Positions 1-5,852 of a DNA stretch of 9,846 bases are shown here, piece by piece. Position 1 is the first letter of the stretch, and each line of letters starts with the position of its first letter. Origin of the DNA: an uncultured Pirellulales bacterium. Lineage in GTDB: Bacteria; Planctomycetota; Planctomycetia; Pirellulales; Lacipirellulaceae. Made by a program: the position numbers and the translations under genes. The DNA lies in NCBI GenBank assembly GCA_947258835.1, contig CAMYJY010000054.1, forward strand, positions 1 through 9,846. The letters run 5' to 3'. The notes under the pieces were generated by a model. The model saw only the letters and a list, made by a program, of their open reading frames with translations, was not told where the DNA came from and did no database searches.

Positions 1-116
1 TGAGGGGGTGCCACATGCGGTGTAATATTTTGCGGGACGGACAGGTCACAGAGGTCAGTTGGGATACTATAGCAGATTCCTCCATTACCTTCTGTTAAAA
101 AGTTTTCGCGGGTGGG

Positions 117-176
117 ACCGACAGTTGTTCGGAGTGAACATTCCTCATGCGTGGACGCGGCCGAACAATTGTCGGT
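117..176. repeat. Spaced 16-bp inverted repeat
   Basis: ACCGACAGTTGTTCGG at 117-132 is the inverse of CCGAACAATTGTCGGT at 161-176 with one mismatch, separated by 28 nt. A direct repeat GTGGACGCGG (151-160 and 175-184) overlaps the right arm. No T-run follows on either strand close enough for a standard terminator. It could be a protein-binding dyad, a hairpin RNA, or the remains of a small palindromic element. Function unknown. Confidence 0.6.
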
Positions 177-251
177 GGACGCGGTCGGCAAGCCGCGCTG
201 GAAAACTTAAAGACCTCTTGTGCTGCGCACTGTTGATTTGGGTAAGCCGTT

Positions 252-392
252 TAGGGTCGCCCCCTTGGGGCTTTGATCGGGTTTGGGGATACCGGAACCC
301 CAGGCCGTTGGCCTGGGCTCGCATAGGGCCGGCCCTTCGGGCCTGGGGCCCATCGACGCGGCAAAGTGTCGAGCCCCAACGGGGCGACCCTA
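252..392. repeat. Nested palindromic element (REP-like)
   Basis: The outer arms (252-272 and 372-392) are inverted copies of a 21-nt sequence differing at one base. Each arm is itself a hairpin: GCCCC-CTT-GGGGC on the left and GCCCC-AAC-GGGGC on the right. Between them, CCCAGGCC (299-306), GTT and GGCCTGGG (310-317) form a perfect 8-bp hairpin. GGCCC-TTC-GGGCC lies at 331-343. CCCCAGGCC (298-306) can instead pair with GGCCTGGGG (340-348), so two folds compete. Hairpins with three-base loops recur throughout. The pattern resembles the dispersed palindromic intergenic elements of planctomycete genomes (inference, since genome-wide copies cannot be counted here). Confidence 0.65.
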
Positions 393-444
393 TCGGATCT
401 GGTGGTTGGTTCCCCGCTTAACAGAACACCGGCGGCAACCTCTA

Positions 445-482
445 GCGGCTGCGCCGCCCAGGTAGGCTGCGCCAACCTGGGC
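445..482. repeat. Two adjoining GC hairpins
   Basis: GCGGC-TGC-GCCGC (445-457) is immediately followed, sharing two bases, by GCCCAGGT (456-463) and its perfect inverse ACCTGGGC (475-482) around an 11-nt loop. The style matches the 252-392 element and probably belongs to the same class of intergenic palindrome. Neither hairpin is followed by a T-run, so a terminator role is not favoured. Confidence 0.55.
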
Positions 483-507
483 TACCCTCGCTTCCACGAG
501 CCTGTTC

Positions 508-552
508 TCGGCCCCCTCTGCCGCAAAAGCCCCTCTCCAGTTGCAGGGCCGA
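508..552. repeat. Short spaced inverted repeat
   Basis: TCGGCCC (508-514) and GGGCCGA (546-552) are perfect inverses around 31 nt, flanked by TT and AA that extend the pairing after one mismatch. It is the last of the series of inverted repeats before the putative promoter of the exported-protein gene. Function unknown. Confidence 0.4.
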
Positions 553-564
553 AAACCCGGTGGC

Positions 565-621
565 TTCACAATATCTTCATGAAGACTCTTTATACTTCAC
601 TCCAAGTCACCGTCCGGTGAC
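565..621 (+). promoter_or_regulatory. Possible promoter with operator-like dyad
   Basis: TATACT at 591-596 matches five of six bases of a sigma-70 -10 box. The best -35 candidate, TTCACA (565-570), sits 20 nt upstream, which is longer than ideal. A 10-bp palindrome CTTCATGAAG (575-584) lies between the boxes. GTCACCG-TC-CGGTGAC (606-621) lies just downstream of the expected start site, a position typical of repressor operators. It would drive the gene starting at 827 with a leader of about 220 nt. The call is tentative because of the poor spacing. Confidence 0.25.
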
Positions 622-764
622 CAGGTCGCCTTGGGGCCAAGCAATTTTTGTGCGATTTATTTTTACTGGAACAGCCGTGCATTACACCTTTAAGGCCTAT
701 CGCAGCATTACATGGCAGGTCTCCAACGGCCGAGAGAGGTGGCAGCCCGCAACGCTGGGGGAAC

Positions 765-827
765 ATGCAGCACACGACGGAGGGCGAGCCGCCCCGCAGC
801 TTGCCTTACCGAGTAGCCACCGGCTGA
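765..827 (+). CDS. Possible 20-codon leader ORF overlapping the next start
   Basis: An ATG at 765 opens a 20-codon ORF (starting MQHTTEGEPP) that ends with TGA at 825-827. The A of this stop is the A of the ATG at 827, giving a TGATG junction. Such junctions commonly couple translation of two ORFs. The downstream start lacks a Shine-Dalgarno sequence, so re-initiation by ribosomes finishing here would explain how it is used. GGGGGA (757-762) lies upstream but rather close to the ATG. The peptide resembles nothing I recognise, and the frame is open from 621, so chance is quite possible. Confidence 0.25.
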   Translation: MQHTTEGEPPRSLPYRVATG

Positions 828-2431
828 TGGCCGGCGTGCTGGGCATATTTTTTCTGCTTATTCTTAGCCCGTGTGGTGCCTGGGCGGCCTCTGGGCTGGA
901 GGCTACGGTCCTGTGGCGAACCTGCCACGGTGCGGCGCGGTGCGAAGTCGTCTGTGCTGCCGCCGAGCACGGCAAGCTGTTTGCCACCACCGCGGATGGC
1001 GTGGACCAATTGGTGGCCGCCACCGGGGCCAAAGCCGCTTTTCTCACCTCGCCGGAGGGCTTTCACGCCTCCAGTGTGGCTTGCTGCAACGGTTGTCTGG
1101 CGGTGGCTTGGGTGGCCGAGGACAAACAGCTGCGGGGGCAGATTGGCTGTTACGATGTGGAAACCGGCGCCCAGGTGGCCCTGTGGGAGGCCGGCTACAT
1201 GCCGGATATGGTGGTTTTTTCTCCAGACGGTAGGTACTTGCTGGCCGCGAATGAAGGGGAACCTACGGATGATTATCAGTTTGATCCCGAAGCGTCCATT
1301 ACGCTGGTGGATCTGGCCGGTGGTTGTCAGGCGGCTCGTGTGCAACAGCTGGGATTTCGGCAATTCAATGGCTCACGGGAGCAATTGCGTCGCCAAGGCG
1401 TGCGGGTTTGCGGGCCCAGTCAGGTGCACCCAGATGGGCAAGCCACCGTGGCCGAGGATTTGGAGCCGGAATGCATTGCTGTCAGCGAAAATTGCCGGCA
1501 GGCCTGGGTCGTTTTGCAGGAGAACAATGCGCTGGCTGAAATCGATCTGCCTGGTGGCCGCGTGCTATCGGTCACGCCTTTGGGTACCAAAAACTTTCGG
1601 CACGTATCGGATTCGCTCATCCAGCAGCGGACAACAGGTCTGGACGCCAGTGATTTGGATGGGGGCACGAAGGTTCGCTGCTGGCCCGTATTCGGCCTGT
1701 ATCAGCCTGATGGCATTGCCACCTTTGAACACGCCGGCAGTACATTTTTGATCACCGCCAATGAGGGCGATCCGCGGGATTATCCTGGCTATGCCGATCA
1801 TTGCCCGGCTGCGGAGCTTACCAGCCACGGTCAGCAATTCGATCGCAGTCTCAACGCGCGGCTCCTCCTCAATCCGGATCAAATGGGCCGGCTGGATATT
1901 TCTTTGGCGTGTGGCGATACGGATGCTGATGGAGATATCGACGAGCTGCATTGTTTTGGAGGGCGGTCATTTGCCGTGTGGCAACTGCGCGCGGCGGAGG
2001 CCCCGCGACTGACCTTTGATAGTGGGAATGATTTTGAACAGATCACCGCCCGGGAAGCGGCCGAGCGGTACAATGCCAACAGCTATCCCGGGAGTGCTCC
2101 CGACGAGCGCAGTGCGCTCCGTGGGCCGGAACCCGAGAGCGTGGTGGTCGGGCAGATTGGTCCGCGGCGGATGGCCATGATCGGGCTGGAAAGAACGGGG
2201 GGGATCATGATTTATGATCTCACCATGCCGACCTATCCCGAGTTTGTCCGCTATCTGCCGCCCCTCGACCAGGACGGTATTTTGGATTGTGCTCCGGAGG
2301 GCCTGCTGCTGATTCCTGCCGAGCAAAGTCCAACGCGGAATCCCCTGCTTGTCGTTTGCAACGAGGGCAGTGGGACCACCACGGCTTACCAATTGCAGTG
2401 GCACGATCAAAGCGTGGCGTCTGCCCGCTAG
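827..2431 (+). CDS. Exported choice-of-anchor I domain protein, cysteine-rich
   Basis: A 534-residue protein of the choice-of-anchor I family, beta-propeller-like surface or periplasmic proteins of unknown biochemical role. Residues 1-22 look like a Sec signal peptide (MAGVLGIFFLL, then a small-residue cleavage region). This favours the ATG at 827, although the frame stays open back to an ATG at 560, whose product would bury the signal in a 89-residue extension. Family motifs in order: SPDGRYLLAANEGEPTDDY (about 132-150), LEPECIAVS (about 212-220), ITANEGDPRDYPGY (about 309-322), the acidic calcium-loop-like DTDADGDID (364-372), GPEPESVVVG (433-442) and APEGLLLIPAEQSPT (489-503). No C-terminal membrane anchor or sorting signal follows the domain, so it is probably soluble after export. 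The mature part has about 17 cysteines, several at positions where the family consensus has other residues, suggesting disulfides. The last codons and the stop lie inside the tandem repeat. It stands alone on this strand. Confidence 0.85.
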   Translation: MAGVLGIFFLLILSPCGAWAASGLEATVLWRTCHGAARCEVVCAAAEHGKLFATTADGVDQLVAATGAKAAFLTSPEGFHASSVACCNGCLAVAWVAEDKQLRGQIGCYDVETGAQVALWEAGYMPDMVVFSPDGRYLLAANEGEPTDDYQFDPEASITLVDLAGGCQAARVQQLGFRQFNGSREQLRRQGVRVCGPSQVHPDGQATVAEDLEPECIAVSENCRQAWVVLQENNALAEIDLPGGRVLSVTPLGTKNFRHVSDSLIQQRTTGLDASDLDGGTKVRCWPVFGLYQPDGIATFEHAGSTFLITANEGDPRDYPGYADHCPAAELTSHGQQFDRSLNARLLLNPDQMGRLDISLACGDTDADGDIDELHCFGGRSFAVWQLRAAEAPRLTFDSGNDFEQITAREAAERYNANSYPGSAPDERSALRGPEPESVVVGQIGPRRMAMIGLERTGGIMIYDLTMPTYPEFVRYLPPLDQDGILDCAPEGLLLIPAEQSPTRNPLLVVCNEGSGTTTAYQLQWHDQSVASAR

Positions 2432-2512
2432 ACCCCACCAGGGCTGCCCGCTAGACCCCACCAGGGCTGCCCGCTAGACCCCACCAGGGCTGCCCGCTAG
2501 ACCCCACCAGGG
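2421..2512. repeat. Four perfect tandem copies of a 23-bp repeat
   Basis: Units at 2421-2443, 2444-2466, 2467-2489 and 2490-2512 are identical (each begins CTGCCCGCTAGACCCC), followed by a partial CTG. The first unit contains the end of the upstream gene, including its TAG stop, so the array looks like repeated slippage duplication of a gene's 3' end into the gap between two converging genes. Because the stop is in the first unit, changes in copy number would not alter the protein. Each unit holds only weak self-complementarity, and there are no spacers between units. Confidence 0.95.
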
Positions 2513-2542
2513 CTGTTGGTCAGGCCGACCCGCGAGAACACG

Positions 2543-2785
2543 TTAAGTGCCTTTGTAAGGCAGCAAGGCCATGAATCGTGCTCGCTTGATGGCCTTGGAA
2601 ACGGCGTGCTGGCTGGCGGCCTGGCACCCCGTCTTGCGGCGTCCGACGATGCGGCCGTGGCGATTGGTCAATTTGCTGAGCAGGTCCAAATCTTTGTAGT
2701 CCACAAACATCGGTCGGGGGCGGACGCCATCGACACAGACAGGGTCTTTTTTGGCAATTTTGGTGTTATTTGCGCGCTTGGCCAT
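2543..2785 (-). CDS. rpsR: 30S ribosomal protein S18
   Basis: An 80-residue S18, a component of the small-subunit platform that contacts S6 and 16S rRNA. The conserved core is clear: VDYKDLDLLSKLTNRHGRIV (about 27-46), then RRKTG and the hallmark C-terminal AIKRARFMALLPY. The start is MAKRANNTK at 2785. The frame stays open further upstream (to about 2965), but that extension is unlike S18. There is no strong Shine-Dalgarno. Only one cysteine is present in the N-terminal part (KKDPVCVDG), so the zinc-binding form with several cysteines is not evident. S18 is usually encoded with rpsF, ssb and rplI; none is here. A TGCCTT/AAGGCA stem (2548-2562) overlaps the last codons and might contribute to termination, but no proper T-run follows. 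Confidence 0.92.
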   Translation of the reverse strand: MAKRANNTKIAKKDPVCVDGVRPRPMFVDYKDLDLLSKLTNRHGRIVGRRKTGCQAASQHAVSKAIKRARFMALLPYKGT

Positions 2786-2847
2786 CGGAAATAAATTCTG
2801 CTGGGTTGAGACAGGTGCGGCCAGTTGCCGCTGGTATAAGAATCTTG

Positions 2848-2897
2848 GATAGGCAGTGCCGAAACTCCTATCGTAGCAAATCAGGCCTGACTGGCAA
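2848..2897 (-). promoter_or_regulatory. Possible promoter of rpsR
   Basis: Reading the minus strand, TTGCCA (2892-2897) and TACGAT (2870-2875) are separated by 16 nt, an acceptable sigma-70 arrangement about 85 nt upstream of the rpsR start. A small inverted repeat, GATAGG (2848-2853) with CCTATC (2867-2872), covers the expected start site. The gap between the regulator remnant and rpsR (127 nt) has room for a promoter. This is pattern matching only. Confidence 0.25.
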
Positions 2898-2912
2898 CCC
2901 CCCAGCGCAGGG

Positions 2913-3305
2913 CTAGCAAACCACTTTCTCAAACGGGAGCCGCAGCCAGGTTTCGCGTCTGGCACCTGCTGGTGATAAGCTGTGCTCGTACTCCACGATC
3001 ATCCGCGTGAGCTGGGCGATGGAATCCGTTCGCATGAACTCAAACACGCGGCGGCGTCGATTTTCCACCGTTCTCAGGCTGACATCCAGTTGCTGGGCGA
3101 TGGCGCGATTCTTGAGGCCCTGCAGCATGAGTTGGAGTACCTTACGGTCCTCAGGAGAGAGCTTTTTTAGGCGGCATTCCAGGGATTTCAGGTGGCGTTT
3201 GCGAATGCGTTCTTCCACGCTGCGTCGAATGGCTTCCTGGATGGAGTTTTCCAGTTCGTTATCTCGCACAGGCTTCTCCAAGACGGTCACCGCACCATTG
3301 CGTAG
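2913..3305 (-). pseudogene. FixJ-type response regulator lacking most of its receiver domain
   Basis: Homology to FixJ/NarL response regulators begins abruptly at about 3305 with LRNGAVTVLEKP. This matches the end of a receiver domain, including the conserved lysine-proline, and aligns with MKNGALTLLEKP of the intact regulator next door. It continues through a linker into a LuxR-type helix-turn-helix (LSPEDRKVLQLMLQGLKNRA, then LDVSLRTVENRRRRVFEFM). The acidic pocket and phospho-acceptor aspartate are missing. Upstream, the open frame only shadows a hairpin region and the 3' end of the intact gene. By eye, identity to the neighbour is roughly 40 percent, so this is an old paralogue, not a fresh duplicate. 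A GTG at 3269 preceded by GGAG could start a product of about 118 residues holding just the DNA-binding domain. It is therefore either a 5'-truncated pseudogene or a functional receiver-less regulator. Confidence 0.7.
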
Positions 3306-3331
3306 CGATAGTAGCGAACGAAAAGAAGAGT

Positions 3332-3360
3332 ACCCGTAAAGTCCGCAGCAATTTGCGGGT
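3332..3360 (-). terminator. Possible terminator after the response regulator
   Basis: ACCCGTAAA (3332-3340) and TTTGCGGGT (3352-3360) form a 9-bp stem with one imperfect pair around an 11-nt loop. On the minus strand it lies about 64 nt past the stop of the intact response regulator and is followed by the pyrimidine-rich ACTCTTCTTTTCG. This is close to a rho-independent terminator, although the T-run is interrupted. Just beyond it (3302-3317) is the direct repeat GTAGCGA-TA-GTAGCGA, which abuts the point where the truncated regulator's homology begins. Confidence 0.3.
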
Positions 3361-3423
3361 TTCCGCAGGCGGTGCAGGCGCTCGGGAGGAGGGGGGGCTA
3401 AAATGCCACCTGCAGAGCGTAGA

Positions 3424-4095
3424 TTAAATCTCAAAATCGTCAGAGATTCCAATAGCCAAAGCCATCTTGACGAGCTCCGCGACGGAGTCGGCTTGCATCT
3501 TGTGAAAGATCTTCTGCCGGTGATTTTCCACGGTCCGCACGCTGACGTCGAGTTTCCTGGCAATCTGCTTATTTGCCAGGCCGGCCACGATATGTTCGAG
3601 TACCACATGTTCCTTGGGCGTCAATCGGGCCAGCCGGTCCAGCAATGCTTCGCGACTACTTTCTGATTGCCAGTTTCTTTTGTCCGCCAGCAGGGCCAGG
3701 CGAATGGCCTCCCACAGCTCGTCATCAAGGCATGGTTTTTCGAGTAAGGTCAGGGCGCCATTCTTCATGGCCCGCACGGTGGTCGGGGTGCTGGCGTGGG
3801 CGGTCAGGACCACGACGGCCATGCTGATTCCTAAAAATTCTAGGCGTTCTTGCAACTCCAAGCCGCTCATTCCCAACATGCGCACGTCCGTCACCAGACA
3901 AGCAGGGCGGTGTCCATCGTAGCAGTCGAGAAACTCTTCCGCCGAGGCAAACCCCTCGACCGGCATTCCCATGGATTGGACCAAGACCAGCACGGATTTG
4001 CGGGCCAGCGCGTCATCATCTACCACGTACACGATGGGCGGAGTGGTGGCTGTCGGGCTGGTCCTCAACACGTCAGACGCTGCGTTTTGGGTCAT
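3424..4095 (-). CDS. FixJ/NarL-type two-component response regulator
   Basis: A 223-residue response regulator. The receiver domain (about 20-140) has the acidic pair D26/D27 in VYVVDDD, the phospho-acceptor D70 in CLVTDVRMLGMSG, T98 in VLTAH and K120 in LLEKP, so all catalytic positions are present. A LuxR-type helix-turn-helix follows (about 157-215: RLTPKEHVVLEHIVAGLANK, then LDVSVRTVENHRQKIFHKM). It should be a DNA-binding transcription factor activated by phosphorylation. Its ATG overlaps the kinase stop by ATGA, and AAGGA (4105-4109) lies 9 nt upstream, so translation is probably coupled and the two form a cognate pair. The targets are unknown; the adjacent cyclase and synthase genes are the obvious candidates (inference). 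Confidence 0.92.
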   Translation of the reverse strand: MTQNAASDVLRTSPTATTPPIVYVVDDDALARKSVLVLVQSMGMPVEGFASAEEFLDCYDGHRPACLVTDVRMLGMSGLELQERLEFLGISMAVVVLTAHASTPTTVRAMKNGALTLLEKPCLDDELWEAIRLALLADKRNWQSESSREALLDRLARLTPKEHVVLEHIVAGLANKQIARKLDVSVRTVENHRQKIFHKMQADSVAELVKMALAIGISDDFEI

Positions 4096-5828
4096 GATGA
4101 GGTTTCCTTAGGGGTTTCCCCTGGTTCTGCCGTCTCCGCAGGAGGTGCGGCCGCGAGCGCAGCGTGCTCGGCAGTGGGTAGTGATAACACAAATGTTGTT
4201 CCCACGACATGATTTCGCTGGGCCATGATATTTCCTCCATGCGCTTCGGCAATCGTCTTACACAACGAAAGTCCCATGCCCATGCCCTCTTTTTTGGTCG
4301 TGTAGAACGCATCAAACAATCGTGCTGCGTCAACGTCTCCCAGGCCGCAACCTGCGTCTTGGAAAGCGAGCCGAACCCACTTGGCATCCGCGGCAATCGC
4401 GATCCGCAGGACTCGGTTCACGACAGGAATGTCTTGCATGGACTCAAAGGCGTTGATCAACAGATTGATACAGGCCTGCTCCAGCTGCACACGATCGCCT
4501 TGAATGAGCGGCACGTGCTGGCAGCGATCCCAGACGAGTTTGACCTGCGCTTGGCCTATCTCATAGGCAATAATATCACAAGCCTCTTGCACCAATTCAC
4601 CAAGGTCAAGCGGCTCAAATTCCACGTTGCCCGATTGGGTAAAATCCCGTAAGCGGCGGATAATTTTTGCCGTGCGGTGAATGGCCTCGGAGATATCTTG
4701 GGTGCAGGCAATCGCGGCCTGGATTCCCTCCGGGTGACCGTCCTGCAAATAGCGGCGGGCGGCTTCCGCGAACGTATTGGCGGCATGCAGGGGTTGATGC
4801 ACCTCGTGTGCGATGCCGGCCACCAACTCACCCATGGTTGCCAAGCGCGACACGTGTGCCAAATGGGTTTCCTTTTCGCGAATGGTGTCCGCGGCTTGTT
4901 TGAGCGCTGTAATATCGCGGCCAAAAGATTGGTACTCGCGGGCTTGGCCAAGCTCGTTGAAAAGTGCCCGGTTGGTCCACTCCACCCAACAGATCTCGCC
5001 AGTGGACTTACAAACGCGATACTCGATGACAGCATGCGATTTGCTCGGGGTGAGCTGCTGGATGTGTTGCTCCAGCAAGGGCCGATCTTCCTCGTAGACC
5101 GTGGGCAGGAAACTCTGGCCAATCAGTTCATCGCGATTTTTTTTGAAGTAGCGACAGTAGGCCCCGTTGGCAAAGGAAATTTCCCCACCAGGAAGCCAGC
5201 GGAAAATAAACTCCGTATGGTCCTCCACCACACTCCGGTAGCGCAATTCATTTTCACGAATCTGCTTGTTCCTTAACGACAACTCCGCAGTGCGTTCCAG
5301 CACGCGCTGCTCCAAGTCCTCCTTCAGACGTTGGAGTTCTTGGGCATTTCGAATGGATTCGGTGAGATCCTTGGCAATGCCTTCCATCGAGACGTATTCG
5401 CCCTGATCATCAAACAGCGGCCGTTGTTGAATCTCCAGCAGGCGGGTGCCACCATGGGCATGGGCCATCTCGAGAGTAAAACGATGGAACTTTTGCCCCC
5501 CTTCGACTTCCGCCTCGACCCGTTCCGCCTCCTCGCGGCCAATGTAGTGATCGCCGACCAGCGCCCGCCAATTCATGCCAATGAGTTGTTCCGCGGAATA
5601 TCCCATGACACGTTCTACGGAAGGACTGACATAGGTGAGAATACCCGCGGGGTCGTGGGTGTAGATGATGTAATCGCCGCTAATCCCTTCGATGAGGCGG
5701 CGGTACTTGTCTTCGCTTTGATCCAAAGCGTGCTGTGCCGCCCGGCCGAAATCGGTCTCCTGCTCCCCGCGGGTGGGGGGAGGCGATGTATTCGATAAGC
5801 TCGAAGCCGTCGTGGGATCAGCAGACAT
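4092..5828 (-). CDS. Soluble PAS-PAS sensor histidine kinase (FixL-like layout)
   Basis: A 578-residue kinase with no transmembrane segment, so a cytoplasmic sensor. In order: a low-complexity N-terminus (1-35), PAS 1 (about 40-158, ending GIAKDLTES), a coiled coil (about 160-200), PAS 2 (about 198-310, ending SFGRDITALK), a HisKA dimerisation domain with phospho-acceptor H341 in GIAHEVHQPL, and an HATPase domain. The latter shows an N-box (EQACINLLINAFESM, N455/N459), a G1 box (DAGCGL, 491-496), an F-box (LFDAFYTTKKEG) and a G2 box (GMGMGL, 515-520). A proline/alanine-rich tail follows. The order matches FixL-type kinases, but I see no heme-ligand signature in either PAS domain, so the signal is unknown. 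It begins 24 nt after the prenyl synthase stop without a clear Shine-Dalgarno, which suggests coupling or co-transcription, and overlaps the regulator by 4 nt. Confidence 0.93.
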   Translation of the reverse strand: MSADPTTASSLSNTSPPPTRGEQETDFGRAAQHALDQSEDKYRRLIEGISGDYIIYTHDPAGILTYVSPSVERVMGYSAEQLIGMNWRALVGDHYIGREEAERVEAEVEGGQKFHRFTLEMAHAHGGTRLLEIQQRPLFDDQGEYVSMEGIAKDLTESIRNAQELQRLKEDLEQRVLERTAELSLRNKQIRENELRYRSVVEDHTEFIFRWLPGGEISFANGAYCRYFKKNRDELIGQSFLPTVYEEDRPLLEQHIQQLTPSKSHAVIEYRVCKSTGEICWVEWTNRALFNELGQAREYQSFGRDITALKQAADTIREKETHLAHVSRLATMGELVAGIAHEVHQPLHAANTFAEAARRYLQDGHPEGIQAAIACTQDISEAIHRTAKIIRRLRDFTQSGNVEFEPLDLGELVQEACDIIAYEIGQAQVKLVWDRCQHVPLIQGDRVQLEQACINLLINAFESMQDIPVVNRVLRIAIAADAKWVRLAFQDAGCGLGDVDAARLFDAFYTTKKEGMGMGLSLCKTIAEAHGGNIMAQRNHVVGTTFVLSLPTAEHAALAAAPPAETAEPGETPKETSS

Positions 5829-5852
5829 GCGATTTACAGCACCGTGGTTGCT

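Larger units (their letters stand above)
1..826. other. Structured non-coding region upstream of the exported-protein gene
   Basis: I see no gene with family resemblance here. The short ORFs on both strands are low-complexity translations of GC-rich palindromes and do not resemble proteins. The stretch instead holds inverted repeats, listed separately: a 16-bp spaced dyad (117-176), a nested dyad of about 140 bp (252-392), two adjoining hairpins (445-482), a 7-bp spaced dyad (508-514 with 546-552) and a near-perfect 16-bp dyad (606-621). A CTTGG/CCAAG hairpin followed by five T residues (630-649) could be a weak terminator or attenuator. The hallmark motifs of 4.5S RNA, RNase P RNA and tmRNA are absent. 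The window opens with TGA, which could end an upstream gene, but nothing supports this. Confidence 0.6.

Noticed and set aside
252..392. Integron attC site
   Set aside because: The length and imperfect dyad are suggestive, but the GTTRRRY/RYYYAAC core boxes are not at the arms and no cassette follows.
59..421. 120-codon ORF in the upstream region
   Set aside because: Its frame runs through stacked palindromes, its composition is atypical, there is no ribosome binding site, and no domain is recognisable.
560..826. N-terminal extension of the exported protein from ATG 560
   Set aside because: The extension has no family resemblance and would place the signal peptide at residues 90-110. A start at 827 gives a normal exported precursor.
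873..1751. Long plus-strand frame of 292 codons inside the exported-protein gene
   Set aside because: It lies in another frame of a gene with clear family motifs. Its translation is rich in W, R and P with no domain, as expected of an out-of-frame reading of GC-rich coding DNA.
2421..2512. CRISPR array
   Set aside because: The 23-bp units are directly adjacent with no spacers, and no cas genes are near.
2548..2562. Rho-independent terminator of rpsR
   Set aside because: The stem is only 6 bp, lies within the last codons, and is followed by mixed sequence, not a T-run.
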